A stretch of DNA of 64,000 nt from Brienomyrus brachyistius (lineage: Eukaryota > Chordata > Actinopteri > Osteoglossiformes > Mormyridae): contig NC_064548.1 in the NCBI RefSeq assembly GCF_023856365.1, positions 8,605,642 through 8,669,641 on the forward strand. The letters are read 5' to 3'. Both the position numbers and the translations under genes were made by a program. The notes under the pieces are model-generated. The model saw only the letters and a program-made list of their open reading frames with translations. It had not been told where the DNA came from and searched no databases. This document shows positions 46,235-58,206 of the stretch, piece after piece (within the stretch, counting starts at the first letter, position 1; each line of letters begins with the position of its first letter).

Positions 46235-46384
46235 CAAATCAAGGACCAGGCCACCATGGACAATTTGATGGAGAGTTTGGACACGGACGGAGACTCAGAA
46301 TGTGACTTCCAGGAGTTCATGACCTTCGTCACCATGGTTACCATCTGCTGCCACGAATTCTTTGTACAGCATGAAGACGAATAG
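46235..46384 (+). CDS. s100b: S100 calcium-binding protein B, second coding exon
   Basis: It starts after a strong acceptor (TTTTATTTTTTCAG, intron 2 only 82 bp) and encodes 49 residues plus stop TAG. It carries the canonical C-terminal EF-hand loop DTDGDSECDFQE (about residues 62-73) with Asp at positions 1, 3 and 5 and Glu at 12, then the C-terminal helix with the CCHEFF segment typical of S100B. The last residues HEDE are slightly longer than in mammals. Phase 0 matches the preceding exon. Confidence 0.95.
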   Translation, partial: QIKDQATMDNLMESLDTDGDSECDFQEFMTFVTMVTICCHEFFVQHEDE

Positions 46385-47035
46385 GGATCTATTTTTGGGC
46401 GGGACAGCTCTTCTTAGCTTAACCAGATAAAGCAATGCAAAAAGGCACCTTTTAACGCATACTTATCCATATTTAGAATTAACTTCTCCACATGCTGTAT
46501 ATTGTTATTAGATTGACACTGAGGTTTAAAAGATATTTTAATCAAAATGTTTTTGTTTTTATACATATACTGCACACATCTAAGATCTTATGAAGACTTA
46601 TAGTATGTCAGATGATCAATTTGGACATTTTATAAGAACCAGAATGTTCTGACCTAATATAAATCTGGGTAGTAGCATGTGAGTAAACATCAAATTCAAA
46701 ATGAAAGAGCACTTAAAAGAATACGAACATCCAAAGGAATATCTAACTGCTGCTGTGAAGCAAGCACTCCCCATGTGACGCTATAGCGGAATGACAATGC
46801 GCCAATCAGATAAGAAAATATCACAACTTTTCTAACAAGTACTTTAGACGAGAAATTGATAGCTAGGCTTAAGCCCACATTCCCACTCAGTTTAGTAGCT
46901 TGCTCAACAGCAAAACTACTCAATGGCACAATAGTAAGTTTTACATGGCATGACAAAAATAGTGAATTTCAATGATCCAGAACATAATTGTTGTGTAATA
47001 CGTTGGCAGTAAATAAACATACAGTTTGGCCTCCA
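46385..47035 (+). other. s100b: s100b 3' UTR with candidate poly(A) signal
   Basis: AT-rich sequence after the stop. The first clear AATAAA is at 47012-47017. A second lies near 47144. The true 3' end cannot be fixed from sequence alone. Confidence 0.5.
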
Positions 47036-47689
47036 TCTCTGTTTGCTTATTTTTTATACATCTATCTTAATTAATTGATTAAATTGCTTAATCGTCATGC
47101 TGGGCAATGGATTAAGGTTCACTTCAGCTAGACCTCAAATGCAAAATAAAGCACTTCTGTAACTAAGGCAGTCTGATTATTCTCCAGTCAAACTCACTGA
47201 CAGAGAACTGCTGCAGTCTTTTAAAAAAGTTTTATGTAAAGGTTAATTCAAGCATCCATTAATCTTTCTTAGCTAATAAACATGTCAAAAAGATGCTGAG
47301 TACTTGGAAGAAAACGGCGTCAACGCTTGAACTGTCTTAGAAAAGGTCGCTGCATTTCAAATGGAACATGACAAAATAGCTATGCAAACAGCTATATTAA
47401 TGCATTATCATTCTAAACACTCATAAGGCATTTCAAGAAATGCAATGGGGCGCTTTAGTCAAAAATGTAATAAATGGTTTGATTTGCTCTTCATAGAGTC
47501 GTGTGACTACATAGCGAAACATACCCTTCAATAACTACAGGAAACAGAAGATCCTTATACTGTAATCTAACAGTTGACTGCAAGTTCTATAGGCTGGATA
47601 GGCCCTTTTTAAATGAGAGATGCAATACTTCAGCATATTGGTTGAGGAGGGCTTTAACTTGGGTGGAAGGACAATAGTGATGCATAGGC
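47036..47689. other. Sequence downstream of s100b, nothing recognised
   Basis: AT-rich, no gene or repeat family seen. Confidence 0.4.
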
Positions 47690-48045
47690 TGAGAATCTGC
47701 AGACCTTTCTTATACAGGAATCAACCAATGTCAAGCCCTGTCCGCTGATGATCTATCACTAGTATAGTACAGTAGTGTAGAAGTATAGTAGTATAGAAGT
47801 ATAGTATAGTATCAGCAAGCCTTTCTTATATTGGAATCACCCACTGTCGAACCCAGTCTGCTGATGTTCTATTACTAGTATAGTATAGTAGGATAGAAGT
47901 GTAGTATATTATCTGCAAGCCTTTCTTAATTAGGAACCACCCACTGTCGAGCCCTGTCTGCTGATGTTCTATAGTATAGTATAGTATAGTATAGTATAGT
48001 ATAGTATAGTATAGCATTGTATAGTACAGTATAAAAGTATAGCAG
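47690..48045. repeat. Composite tandem repeat: about 105-bp unit ending in AGTAT arrays
   Basis: Three diverged copies of a unit with CCTTTCTTA, CCACTGTCGA (or AATGTCAAG) and GTCTGCTGATGTTCTAT start near 47700, 47816 and 47918. Each runs into a TAGTA/AGTAT pentanucleotide array of different length; the third array (47970-48015) is the longest and purest. Confidence 0.8.
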
Positions 48046-48049
48046 TCTT

Positions 48050-49050
48050 AGACCAGGCTTCTCTACAAACCCATACTCAGCCCTCATGTGGAATGTGAGC
48101 TGGAGCACCCAACATGCATCTTGGAATGCTGTTTCTGGAGAACATGAACCGCCGTAGAAGGCACATCATCTGATTAGTCACACATAGACACGGAGGCAAC
48201 GGTCTTGTGTCATGACATCACAGAATAATAGTAACAATTATTTGTTCAGCTAATATATCACCAGACACCTGAACAATGAAGTGGATATTGGAGGACCTTT
48301 GTGATCTTGTGGGTGAACACCTTCGCACCCTCTGTCATCTTTGCATCTTTATTGTTGACTGAATGATGAACGTAGCAGCATCCTGTCCATGTGCCCTGTG
48401 CCACCTGGGAGAAATTTCATGCTGCCCAGCAGCCCTGGCAAGGAGAAGCAGCTGGAAGATGAATGGATGGATTTTGGATCAATTTATGAACAATTTATAG
48501 ATGGCCATTTATTATTACATTTTTACACTCTATGCATACACCCTGTCTGATATGTTAAGAAATAAAAAAGGAATTCTCTTTCCACTCAATGCAAAAAAAG
48601 AGCAGAAATGCCACACAGAGTTTGCTACCTCTGGCCCTGTCAGCCAGGGCGTCGCTGCCCATTCCTCTCGTATTGACAGGCGAGGGCAGCGAGCAGCCGT
48701 GTGAATAATTCACATGCCGGCAGGGAGAGCCGAGCTTCCTGTCCTGGACTTGCCCACGCGAGCCGAGGAGACAGCGTCTGCGTGGCCCACCCGCCGCATT
48801 GCAAAGCCACACTTAACTTAATCCTACAAACATGGAGAGAAACCCCCCTTTAAAATGTATCCATCCATCGTTTTACTACTTATTTTGGTTTGCAGGATTT
48901 GAATTAGTAAGAATAATAATTAAAGAGTCACGGCATCTGATTCATTTAAATTAAACTGCATATGAATCTGGAGACAGATGTTCTTCCATGTGTATTACTG
49001 TATTAAAGAGTATGATAAGAAAATAAATCATCTTAATTTGGCTTTATTAC

Positions 49051-49098
<48 letters not shown>

Positions 49099-51520
49099 CA
49101 CAGTCATGGCTGGGAACGTCCTCATAAAAACCATCTAGGCTAATGAAACTGAATATCAGGTCTATAGCAGGAAGAAAATACCCATCCAAATTTTAGGCTG
49201 GGAGCTCAGAATTAAGTCTGGCTTTTAAGGATTGAACAGGGCTTGTAATTGGCGTTCTTTGTACAAGGAATCAAAGGGTATAATTGTCTTGGAATCCAGT
49301 CGTGAGTCTGTGAATCTGAAAATTGTACAGATGAATAATAAATCATTTGTCCTGTTTTAAGATGCCATCTCGAGGATGGCACACACATATCCAGAGAAAC
49401 CCCCCTCCGAGATGCAGATGCATTTTAATACTGTGAAGTCGCCCCAGGAAGGATGGGTCTGACTGTTCACATACACCGATGACATGTTACCTGCAGATCC
49501 CTTGGTCTTTTTTTTTCGCGTGACTGGCCCTCTGCCTTGTGAATAATGTCTCCCAATCTAGCCGATGCAGGAAAGACAACTGAAATTACCTATTTTTGTT
49601 CAACGTGAAGTAGGGAAATGCTGTAGTCGGCGTGCTTACAGCCCAGGACAGGACTCCATCTTCATGGATGTCAGATAGCCGTCTGAGGAGAAGCCCGAGT
49701 CGTAATCATAAGCAGGGAAGTCTAACTCAGTGGGTAGGGGTTGCCATCAGTCAAGCCTAAACCCCCCCCCCCCCCCCCCCCCCATTTCCTCAGTTTTCTA
49801 CTTTTTCTCCTGTCTCTCTCTCTTTCTCTGTCTCTGGTGGGAATCTCAAGTAATGGAAAGGAGCTGTCAGAAATGCATCCTGCCCTCAGCGTGTTTTATG
49901 TTTATATGCCACAGAGCTGAGGCAGGCACCTCTCAGGGAAACTACCAGAGCGCCGGACATCGCCGTGGCGTCCAATCAGGGGGAGTAAAACAGACACGTG
50001 TGCGTTTAATTATCCGTGCGGCAGCATCTCCCCTATAAAGCTGTTAACCATGCCTGCAAATCACATTCATAGTCAGTCCAAATTTACTAATGTTATTAAT
50101 ATGACACTCCATTATATGACGCTCTATTATAACTCATTTCCTGTCATAAAGGGGCTTTTAATTATAATTCTATAACAATACATTATCTATTCATTAATCT
50201 ATTCATCAACATTTTTAGAGGGTTTCAAAATGACAAATCAATAGATTTGACAAATCAATAGAGTGATATTCTTATAAAAAAACGTGTTATTGTATATTAA
50301 AAGATGTAATAAGGAAATAAATACCGGTAATGCACCTGAGCTTTGTGCAGTTTTATTATTGTTATTCTCAAACACACAGAGTTCGCTGGGAATGCCCTCA
50401 TAAAGGCTAACGATACTGTTATGCATCATTTAGCGGTGATAGGAAATCAATGGCTTGTCACAGACACCACAGAAAGACAGAGTCCGCTGCGTTTAAGCTG
50501 AATAAACACGTGAACCAATTTCAGTGCCATTCCTGAGATGAGCATGAAAATGGAGATGGTGCGTTGCTCACTGGGACGCAAGATTCTCGTGACCAGAAAG
50601 TCACAGGTTCGAATCCTACTATCGCCACGAGGAGCCCAGCTCTTCCAGGAAATGACGGCCCCTGCTTTCTCAGAAGTGCTTTAATTTGGGAAAAGTATAA
50701 ATAAATATGCAAAATCAAGAAATTTAACTGCCTTCAGTAAAGGACATTACAAGTGACATGAGAGTAATTCAGACTCACAATACATAAATAACTGTAAAAC
50801 GAATCCTGGGGTTTTAACACAAGAGATATTTTCACCTTTTAAATGTGTTTACATTCTATAATTTATATGAAGAACTGGTTCTGAGTTTTGTCATTTTGTG
50901 GGGAACAGTCATATCATCACTGGACCGTCAGACTGCAAGGAAGGGCATGAATCAGTGATTCTGAGCATAACACAACTCGGTTTGTCCAAAATGTTTGGAA
51001 ATGTTATTTCCTCGGATGTAAAAAGGCATAAATGGATTGGGAGGCTTGCTATTTGTCTGACTGCAGTATGAGCATCAGCTGAGCTCACAGATAACTTATT
51101 TTCTGTGTGGCACTATTGTGAGGAAATCAGAACTGCAGCTTCAATTTGTTTTGCAAGATTATTAACTGCATTATCAACCTCAACTATTCATTGGTGATAG
51201 ATTTTCAGTTCATCTGAAATTTTGCAAAAAAACCCTGGCAACTAATATACTGCCACACTATATACGGCATTTTTTTTACTGCATATTGCACATTTTCCCT
51301 TTAACAAAGTTTAATCATGATTCATGTACTGCAAATTACTAAGATTAATGAAAAGAAAGACTATATACATTTTAACTAAATATCATTTGCAAAGAAATAT
51401 ATCAACAGCGTGCGGTAAGAAACCAGCAATTACAGAGCTAATTAATGAGTGATAATCAGCTTATATATAATTAGAATTGATAACAACCCGATAAACCTGA
51501 TAATATTAGATGCAAAAATC
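48050..51520. other. Intergenic sequence with simple repeats
   Basis: Contains a GC/CpG-rich block at 48640-48800 around the odd-centred palindrome GTGAATAATTCAC (48701-48713), an (ATT)n array at about 49050-49095, a 22-base C run (49762-49783) and a CT-rich tract at 49812-49837. No coding exon was recognised. Confidence 0.5.
50556..50690 (+). repeat. tRNA-derived SINE fragment
   Basis: The B box GGTTCGAATCC is a perfect match to the consensus; a weaker A-box-like GTTGCTCACTGGGACG lies about 40 bases upstream. A possible anticodon stem (TTCT/AGAA) exists, but the loop lacks the conserved U33 and no acceptor stem pairs, so it is not a tRNA gene. An A/T-rich tail follows (TATAAATAAATATGC). Confidence 0.55.
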
Positions 51521-51699
51521 TTTTGGATTCATATACTGTGGCAAAATATCTACTTGTACAGGGTATTCCAGTAAAGCATGTATGTGCTATTTACCTTTCC
51601 AGGATGGGCTACGTATTGATAGTTATAAAATTCATATTACCTGAAACACGTCCTGCTTACAGTTGGAGAGAATCTAGTCTATGGTACAGAACAGAAAAC

Positions 51700-51862
51700 A
51701 TACTTACCTGGCAGGGGAGATACCATGATCACGAAGGTGGTTCACCCAGGGTGAGACCCAGCCACTGCACTGCGCTGTGCCGACCCCTGCCAATTCCCCA
51801 AATGTGGGAATCTCCACTGCATAATGTCTGGTAGTGGGGGACTGTATTTGCACTCTCCCCTG
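51700..51862 (+). pseudogene. U1 spliceosomal RNA copy (likely retro-pseudogene)
   Basis: U1 snRNA pairs with 5' splice sites as part of the U1 snRNP. These 163 bases begin ATACTTACCTGGCAGGGGAG, including the exact 5'-splice-site recognition sequence, retain stem-loop I (GATACCATGATCACGAAGGTG) in shorter runs, the CCCAAATGTGGGAA stem and the loop preceding GTAGTGGGGGACTG, and end CTCCCCTG as U1 does (164 nt in human). The Sm-binding site is altered (AATGTCTGG where U1 has AATTTGTGG), and stem-loop II/III carries several changes. I see no proximal sequence element or 3' box nearby. A SINE follows about 8 bases after its end. A functional variant cannot be excluded but is unlikely. Confidence 0.85.
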
Positions 51863-51870
51863 GTTCTTTT

Positions 51871-52098
51871 GGGGGCTGTGGGTGACTCAATGGGCTAAGG
51901 CTGTGTGCCTGGAATCAGAAGGTCAGCAGTTCAAACCCAGCCTCAGCAAATCCTTGCACAAGGCTCTTAACCCCCAGCTCCCTGGGCACCCCAACAAATG
52001 GCTGCCCTTTGCGGGCAACTTACTCTGCAAAGATCAAATCGAGGGAGGCATAAAAATAATTTCCCTACAGGGATCAATAAAGTGCTTCTTGTTATTAT
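51871..52098 (+). repeat. tRNA-derived SINE directly downstream of the U1 copy
   Basis: A-box GTGACTCAATGGGCTAAGG (51882-51900), B-box AGTTCAAACCC (51929-51939), a body with GCACAAGGCTCTTAACCCCC and a tail TTTCCCTACAGGGATCAATA followed by AAGTGCTTCTTG. Same strand as U1. The head is well preserved, so the copy looks complete. Confidence 0.75.
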
Positions 52099-52253
52099 GT
52101 GTAAAAAGAGGCTGGAGCATCTTCCAAATGACTGCAAATGGATGGAGGCTGATTCATTATTTAACCATTACAGGTTTTCAAATCATACCAACTACCAAAA
52201 ACTTCCTACTTCCTGTTTGCACCCTTATATCCAATCACATTTCTGCAAATCCA

Positions 52254-52646
52254 TCCATCCATCCATTTTCCAAACCGCTTATCCTACCGGGTCGCGGGGG
52301 GTCCGGAGCCTATCCCGGAAGCAATGGGCACGAGGCAGGGAACAACTCAAGATGGGGGGCCAGCCCATCACAGGGCACACTCACACACCACTCACTCTCA
52401 CACGCACACATTCGGGCAAATTAGCAACTCCAATTAGCCTCAGCATGTTTTTGGACTGTGGGGGGAAACCTGAGTACCCGGAGGAAACCCCACGACGACA
52501 TGGGGAGAACATGCAAACTCCACACACATGTGACCCAGGCGGAGACTCGAACCTGGGTACCAGAGGTGTGAGGCAACAGTGCTAACCACTGCACCACCAT
52601 GCTGCCCCCAGATATAGTATATCATGGTGCACCACCATGCCTCCCA
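52254..52646 (-). repeat. tRNA-derived SINE, copy C, with target-site duplication
   Basis: Full-length minus-strand copy of the family also seen at 33.0, 38.5 and 58.2 kb. It is bounded by the 16-bp direct repeat CATTTCTGCAAATCCA (about 52238-52253 and 52647-52662). At its 5' end (right side) the insertion also holds about 35 bases outside the SINE: AGATATAGTATATCATG followed by a second partial copy of the SINE head (inverse of GGAGGCATGGTGGTGCA). Confidence 0.85.
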
Positions 52647-52709
52647 TTTCTGCAAATCCAAACAGGAAAACTAAATCTCAAACAGCAGATTCTGTTAACT
52701 ATATTACTA

Positions 52710-52845
52710 CTTAAACAAATGCCCTGGGATGGTTTGGCACACTATCCCAGGTTATTTGCTGTCTTGCGCACGCTGCTTCTGGGATAGGCTCTGGAACCCC
52801 CAACAAGCACAAGACAAGTGCATAGCAAAAATGGATGGATGCATA
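52710..52845 (+). repeat. Retroposon 3' fragment with GGAT tail
   Basis: TGGGATAGGCTCTGGAACCCC and then AAAATGGATGGATGC is the 3' part common to fish LINE/SINE repeats in this window; similar pieces lie at 57090-57250 and 59190-59330 (plus) and 56668-56790 (minus). Confidence 0.45.
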
Positions 52846-52849
52846 GATA

Positions 52850-55540
52850 AGTCAGTAAACTGAGCAATTTCTAGTAAAATAATGCAACACATGGCTTTGG
52901 TCACACAATATGCAATGAATTACAACAGATTGTATTGTTGTTTTTTTGCAGAACACAGAGCTTCGCTTGATTTAGTATACAGCTCTGTACTCCTGGGTTT
53001 TCCAGGTATTTTGCAGATCTGTCGCAGTCTGCGGCCTATTTGCAAATAGTGGATCCGGACACAGCTGTGTGTTTCATGCACGGATAGACGGTTATAACTA
53101 ATGTACCCTTTCACATAAATATTGTAGTTATGCGTTTTTATAATACAATTTTTAAAGCTATAGATACTTAAATCATGTTTTAATGGACGGTCATAATTTA
53201 TTACTACATGTCATTAAAAAAAGATTCATTGGGACATAATCTTGAGATTCTCCTCACCGCTCTGATCTACCCTTTTCCCAAAGTGCTTACTCTTGCTACC
53301 TTATTCCTGCCAGATAAGCCACCCCGCTGTTATATTAATTGTAGCTTAGTTTTAACTGTATTATACCTGATTTTTATCAATCTTATTATAAGCAAACATT
53401 CATATTCTTACTATTCAAGTTGGAATTTGTTTTTTTTTATCACAGGTTGGCAGCAGCTGCGTTTTACTTAAGAAGAAGAAAGCATCATGTTTGTTATAGC
53501 ATTTTAGGATGACGTGTCGTGTAAGGCAACTCTAAGGGGTTGCTGTTTCAGGGTGGGTTGAACGTTACATTTTGGGTTTACAAGAGTGAAATTATGTCGT
53601 ATGGGATCATGCAAACACGAGCAAACGGGGTCCAACATGGCAGCACATCTAGTCTGCCTTTGTGACATACAGGAAACTCATGATGAAACCTCAGACCCGC
53701 GGTGCTGGAATGGGAGATCTTGTAGATGAGGAAAAAAATCTATTCTTGGGAGATTTTGTTTTGAGATTTTCAGTTCAGGCTGTCTGCATCACAACCCCGA
53801 TTGTGACCCCTGTAAACAAATTTGTGATTTAGGTAATGATGTGCACCTCTGAAAAAAAGCAAGCTCTCCCTTGGTTATTATTTATCACCCCCCCCCCCCC
53901 CCCACACGCCCCTGCTGTTACACACAACGCGGGTTTGTTTATGCCCCGGAGTTTCCTCTCCCCCTATTTGGCACCAAGTTCTCATGCCATTTGTCATGCT
54001 AGCATCGTCCTTCTCAGGTCATCGATCAGGTCACACTCGATTGTCCGGCTTTATGTGAAGCATGCTCAGTCACCTCCACTGTTAGTCATACCGCACACTT
54101 CCTTTAGATGTCACTGTTGGTCTATTGCAACGATGCCAGGCGTTTATCAGCGTCAGAGAAAGAGCAAGTCAATGGGGCATCAATAGTGCTAAAGGATTCA
54201 TAGTCACAATAGGACCCTTCGGTTACTTAAATTTTTTAAAACAAAAAACAAAGAAATAAAAAAAAAACAGCTGCAATTGTTATAGCGTCAAGTAATGAAT
54301 CCTTATATTCACGTAAATTGTCTAATACATTAAAACGGCATCTTAATTACTGAAGACTCACTTTTTTTAGTGAGTGAAATTCTGTCTACATGCTCCGTTT
54401 TTCTGTGCAGGATGTACAGCACTGTTGTAATGCATCACATTGCCCTCTTCTCGTTTTAGGTGAAGAAATTGGTATCTTCAGTAACATTTCCCTGTATATG
54501 GATTCTACAATGTGTTTTGATAGCGGCAATGAATCAGGGCTAACATCAAGCTCAGTTTTAGCAATATATAATATATACATTGCTGTTTTCAATATTAATG
54601 TAACACCCAGTTCTAGTGTAACACCACTATAAGCCATAAAACATTTAACTCAACCATCACCCATCTCCAAACCATCCGAAAGAACAGCAAGAATGATATC
54701 AACAAATTTGCATTTTCATGTTCAAGCAAAATACATCTCCGCTTTTCTTCTGTCATCAACACGTCGAGCTCTCTGAAAGCTGGCCTAAATACTGGGAATG
54801 TAAAGTGTAGCATTAACTAAGATCCGAATTTATTTAAAGAGGAGGCATTGAGGTTAAAGCTGCATGCTTGATCACAGTGCTGACAGCACAAGAGTAATTA
54901 GTTGGCCTAGCAAATTGGAGCTCATTTTTCTTGGCGCTGATGTTGTTATAAATGACCTGGGGGTTCTGGGTAGAGATGGACAAGCTGGGGGATGGCTGGT
55001 AAGTGTGAATCCGGGGGTGTCGCAGCTCCTGGACGCCCAAGTAGACATCCTGAGGTGACCCATACGGGCAAGGGGACGCGAGGCGGCGCAGGACACAAAA
55101 TCAGCTTGTCCTCAAGTCACACCAGATGTTAGCTACCTGAAGGAGATTTAAAAAGCCCCGTGAGGCTCTGGCGGGGGTGGGACAGCTAGAGAGGGACACG
55201 TGGAGGTAAAGTGGGTGAAACAGTAAACAGGGTGGGGGAGGGAAAAAAAAAATGGAAGTCAACAGTAGAGATGAGCCATATAATTGGACTCCAATTGAAA
55301 TGCATCTCAAAAGTGACATCAGTGCTGTCCTTTTTCATTCATTAACTTATTTATCATTTGTTGTAAAATGGTATAATTTAGCATAATTGAATGTTCACTC
55401 ATTAAATATTAATAATTCATGATATTATGTATGATGTCATATTAACATATAGCATACTGCTGTACACATATCATATTATTGAGTTTCGATTGTGATTTAT
55501 ACTTTAATGCAATTGTTCGCTCACATGGTTCTGCTTATGT
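52850..55540. other. Intergenic sequence, no recognised gene
   Basis: Contains a 16-base C run (53888-53903). Frames at 53836-54186 and 54864-55058 show no known domain; the latter ends near a short G-rich stretch and has no trusted splice sites. Confidence 0.4.
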
Positions 55541-55559
55541 AAATGATGTAAATGTGCCT

Positions 55560-56000
55560 GTGTTCGGGTTCGAATGGCGGCCTGCTGTGGGCAGATCGCA
55601 TGGAGGTGGGAGAGGAGTCGCCTATAAATCCTCCCCAGGGTAAAGCGCTGCAGCCCGGTGACACGGTCAGTGGACCGTGCAGGTACTTCACCTCCCCCCC
55701 CCCCCCCCCCCCCCCCGCGTGTAGGATGGCCGCGGCGGGAGCCCCCACCCCCAACCTGCGGCCCTGTGAATTATTCATTCGCTCGTCGTCTCGGCAACCT
55801 TCACCCAGAAGACCTGTCTTGTTCCGCCGGCGGCAGCGGCGGCGTCTGCGTTTTCCGTGCCCCCCCCACGCCACCCCATCCCAATCCACATGCTGTCAGA
55901 CGCCGTTGGGGGGGGGGAAGTCGGCGCCCTTTTTCCCATCAAAGGGGCTTCGGGATAACGTGAGGGGAATTAAAGCTTCACCGTCTCGCGGGAAACGATC
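55560..56000. promoter_or_regulatory. CpG-rich block, possible promoter or regulatory element
   Basis: The only large CpG-dense block in the right half: for example GGCCGCGGCGGGAGC, CCGGCGGCAGCGGCGGCG and CGCTCGTCGTCTCGG, interrupted by a 23-base C run (55694-55716). It contains an AT-rich TGTGAATTATTCATTCG inside GC-rich flanks. Overlapping open frames on both strands arise from the low stop frequency and are not convincing proteins. No TATA box, and no flanking gene that I can identify. Confidence 0.35.
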
Positions 56001-56004
56001 AGGG

Positions 56005-58206
56005 ATGGAGGTTCGGGACACTGCGGGCTCAGAGACGGTCACTCATATCTATTCAGGCGAATGAGAATGGAAAAGAAGCCCAAAAGCAGAGGTTCCACAT
56101 ATCACACGCCGTTCAGGTTCAGATTTACTGCCACCTTAGCTGCTTGCCGCCTTCTGCAGAATCATCGCCATCGGCACGTTGAGAGATTGGCAGCATCAGG
56201 CGACAGTGGCGACCGGGCCGGTAAATCAGGCAGGCAGTAAATAACACTGCAAATGAAACAGTGTGAACCAACAGCACAAAGGGTTTCACCAGGAGAATCA
56301 AACTGCAATTTTGGGGTGATGATAAATAGGTGCGCATACGAATGATATAAATGTAATGTATGATCCTATGATGCCAATTCCAGGATATGCGTATTATATG
56401 TATATCTGTGTGTGTATAATTATTTGAAAGTATGGAAAAACTGAAAGGTAGAGGCATGAGGAATGGAGAACAGTATCGCACACAAACAAAGCACAGCTGT
56501 TTATGACTGACCAAACCCACCAAAAAAGAAATAATTTAGTTATTATTAGTGATTGATAAGTAGAATGTTTACCACTGCAATGATGGAGTAATTTATTCTA
56601 GAACAAATCTTGATAACAATAACAACACACATCAAATGGATGCTAAGAATATACTGTATACTGCCGGAGGACTGTCCATCCATAAATTTTCCATAACTGT
56701 CTGTCCAGGACAGGGTAATGGAGCCCCGATCCGATCCCAGGAAGGTAGAAGGTAGGGGAAACACCGTGATGGGATGCTAGCTCACCACAGTATGGTATTA
56801 CATCCAGTCACTTCATGTATGATTCATGTATGAACTAACAAGAATCATGCTCCATGTATGATTCATACTATTTACTCTGAAATGGATGTATGAAAAAAAA
56901 AACAAAACAACTATGTTTACAAATGATACTAAAGTAGAAAAATTTAGTAATATGCAAGGTCAGCCAAAGCGAGCTGGGGAAATTTCTGGAACCGTGTCAT
57001 ACGCTGAGGGTCTCCCTGGGTATTTTAATTGGCCTTCATCCTCACAGTCGAATTACTGGCGAAAAGAGTGGGGCTGCAAACTGGTATGGCGTGTAAGCGT
57101 AAGCCTGTGGCGTGCGATGTGAAGGCATGCTGTCCAGGGCATTCCTCTGCCTGCCCCGTGCTTCCGGGGATGGACGGGCTCTCCGTGGCCGCGCAATACA
57201 TAAGTGGTTGGAAGATGGATGGATGAATGGATGGATGGATGGATAGATATAGCACTTAAAGACCTTTTGGCTCATCCCTTCTGTTTCTTTAAGATGCAGA
57301 TTCACACTTCATGCAGAGTGTTTCTGTCGAGGCGGGTCAGGTCAGGTTAGGTACCTTACTCAAAGGAACCACAGTACTATCCTCCAGGGTCGAGAACTGT
57401 TCTTTCAGACAAACATCCAGCCCCTAAAGCACCATGTCACCTGCAGCGATGGGCAGGTTATAAGGCATCCTGTACAGAATGACAAAGGGCCAAGATGAAA
57501 TCCTACTTTTGCATTTCATCACTTCATAGTGCATTTTTCGGGTTTTCCCATTTCATCTATGCCATCTACTAAAAGAAACACTAAAAACACTCAAACATGT
57601 CAGTTTTTGAAGGTTTGGATGCCTTTTCAAATTCCTGACAGTGCATTTTTTGAATATATCAAATGCTTTTCATTGCATTGTGTAGGACTGGTTGCCAGTG
57701 TCGTTTTCATAATATATTTAAAATGCCCTAAGGACTCTGAAATGTATTAGTGTCATGGTGTAGATATCACGTTGCCTTTACTGACAGTTTCTTGTTAAAA
57801 TAGTTTTGCCTTAGGACAAAACAAATTGTCTTTTGATAACAGCTTTTCCATTACTACAATATTTTTGCATTATTATCTTTTGAAATTATGCAAAAAACAT
57901 TTCAATCTCAGTGCATGAATGAGAAATCTGTCAACAGAGGTGAGGGCATCCCTTACACTAGGTCCTGAGAGAGCTAGAGAATGGAATATTTAGATATTTA
58001 TTTTGTTTTCATGACAGACTTGCTTGACTCCTGTTACGATCATCCCAATGAAACAGCAGTCCATACCTGCCTTAGGACTAAACACACGTCATAGTCAAGA
58101 GCCTATTTAGAATATTACTTGTCATTTGAGAGAAAATCAACAGTTTAAAGATAAGACCAATGACAACATTATGTATGACGGTAATTTAAATGACTGATTA
58201 GGTATA
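56005..58206. other. Intergenic sequence with retroposon tails
   Basis: Holds minus-strand (56668-56790) and plus-strand (57090-57250) GGAT-tailed retroposon fragments; the rest is AT-rich. No exon was recognised. Confidence 0.4.

Noticed and set aside
50556..50690. Genuine tRNA gene
   Set aside because: The B box is good, but the acceptor stem does not pair, the anticodon loop lacks U33 and a SINE-type tail follows.
51700..51862. Functional U1 snRNA gene
   Set aside because: The Sm site is altered, and no proximal sequence element or 3' box is visible; a SINE abuts its end. Not strictly excluded.
55521..56064. Pro/Arg-rich proteins on both strands
   Set aside because: Low stop frequency in a CpG-rich block plus a 23-base C run explains them.
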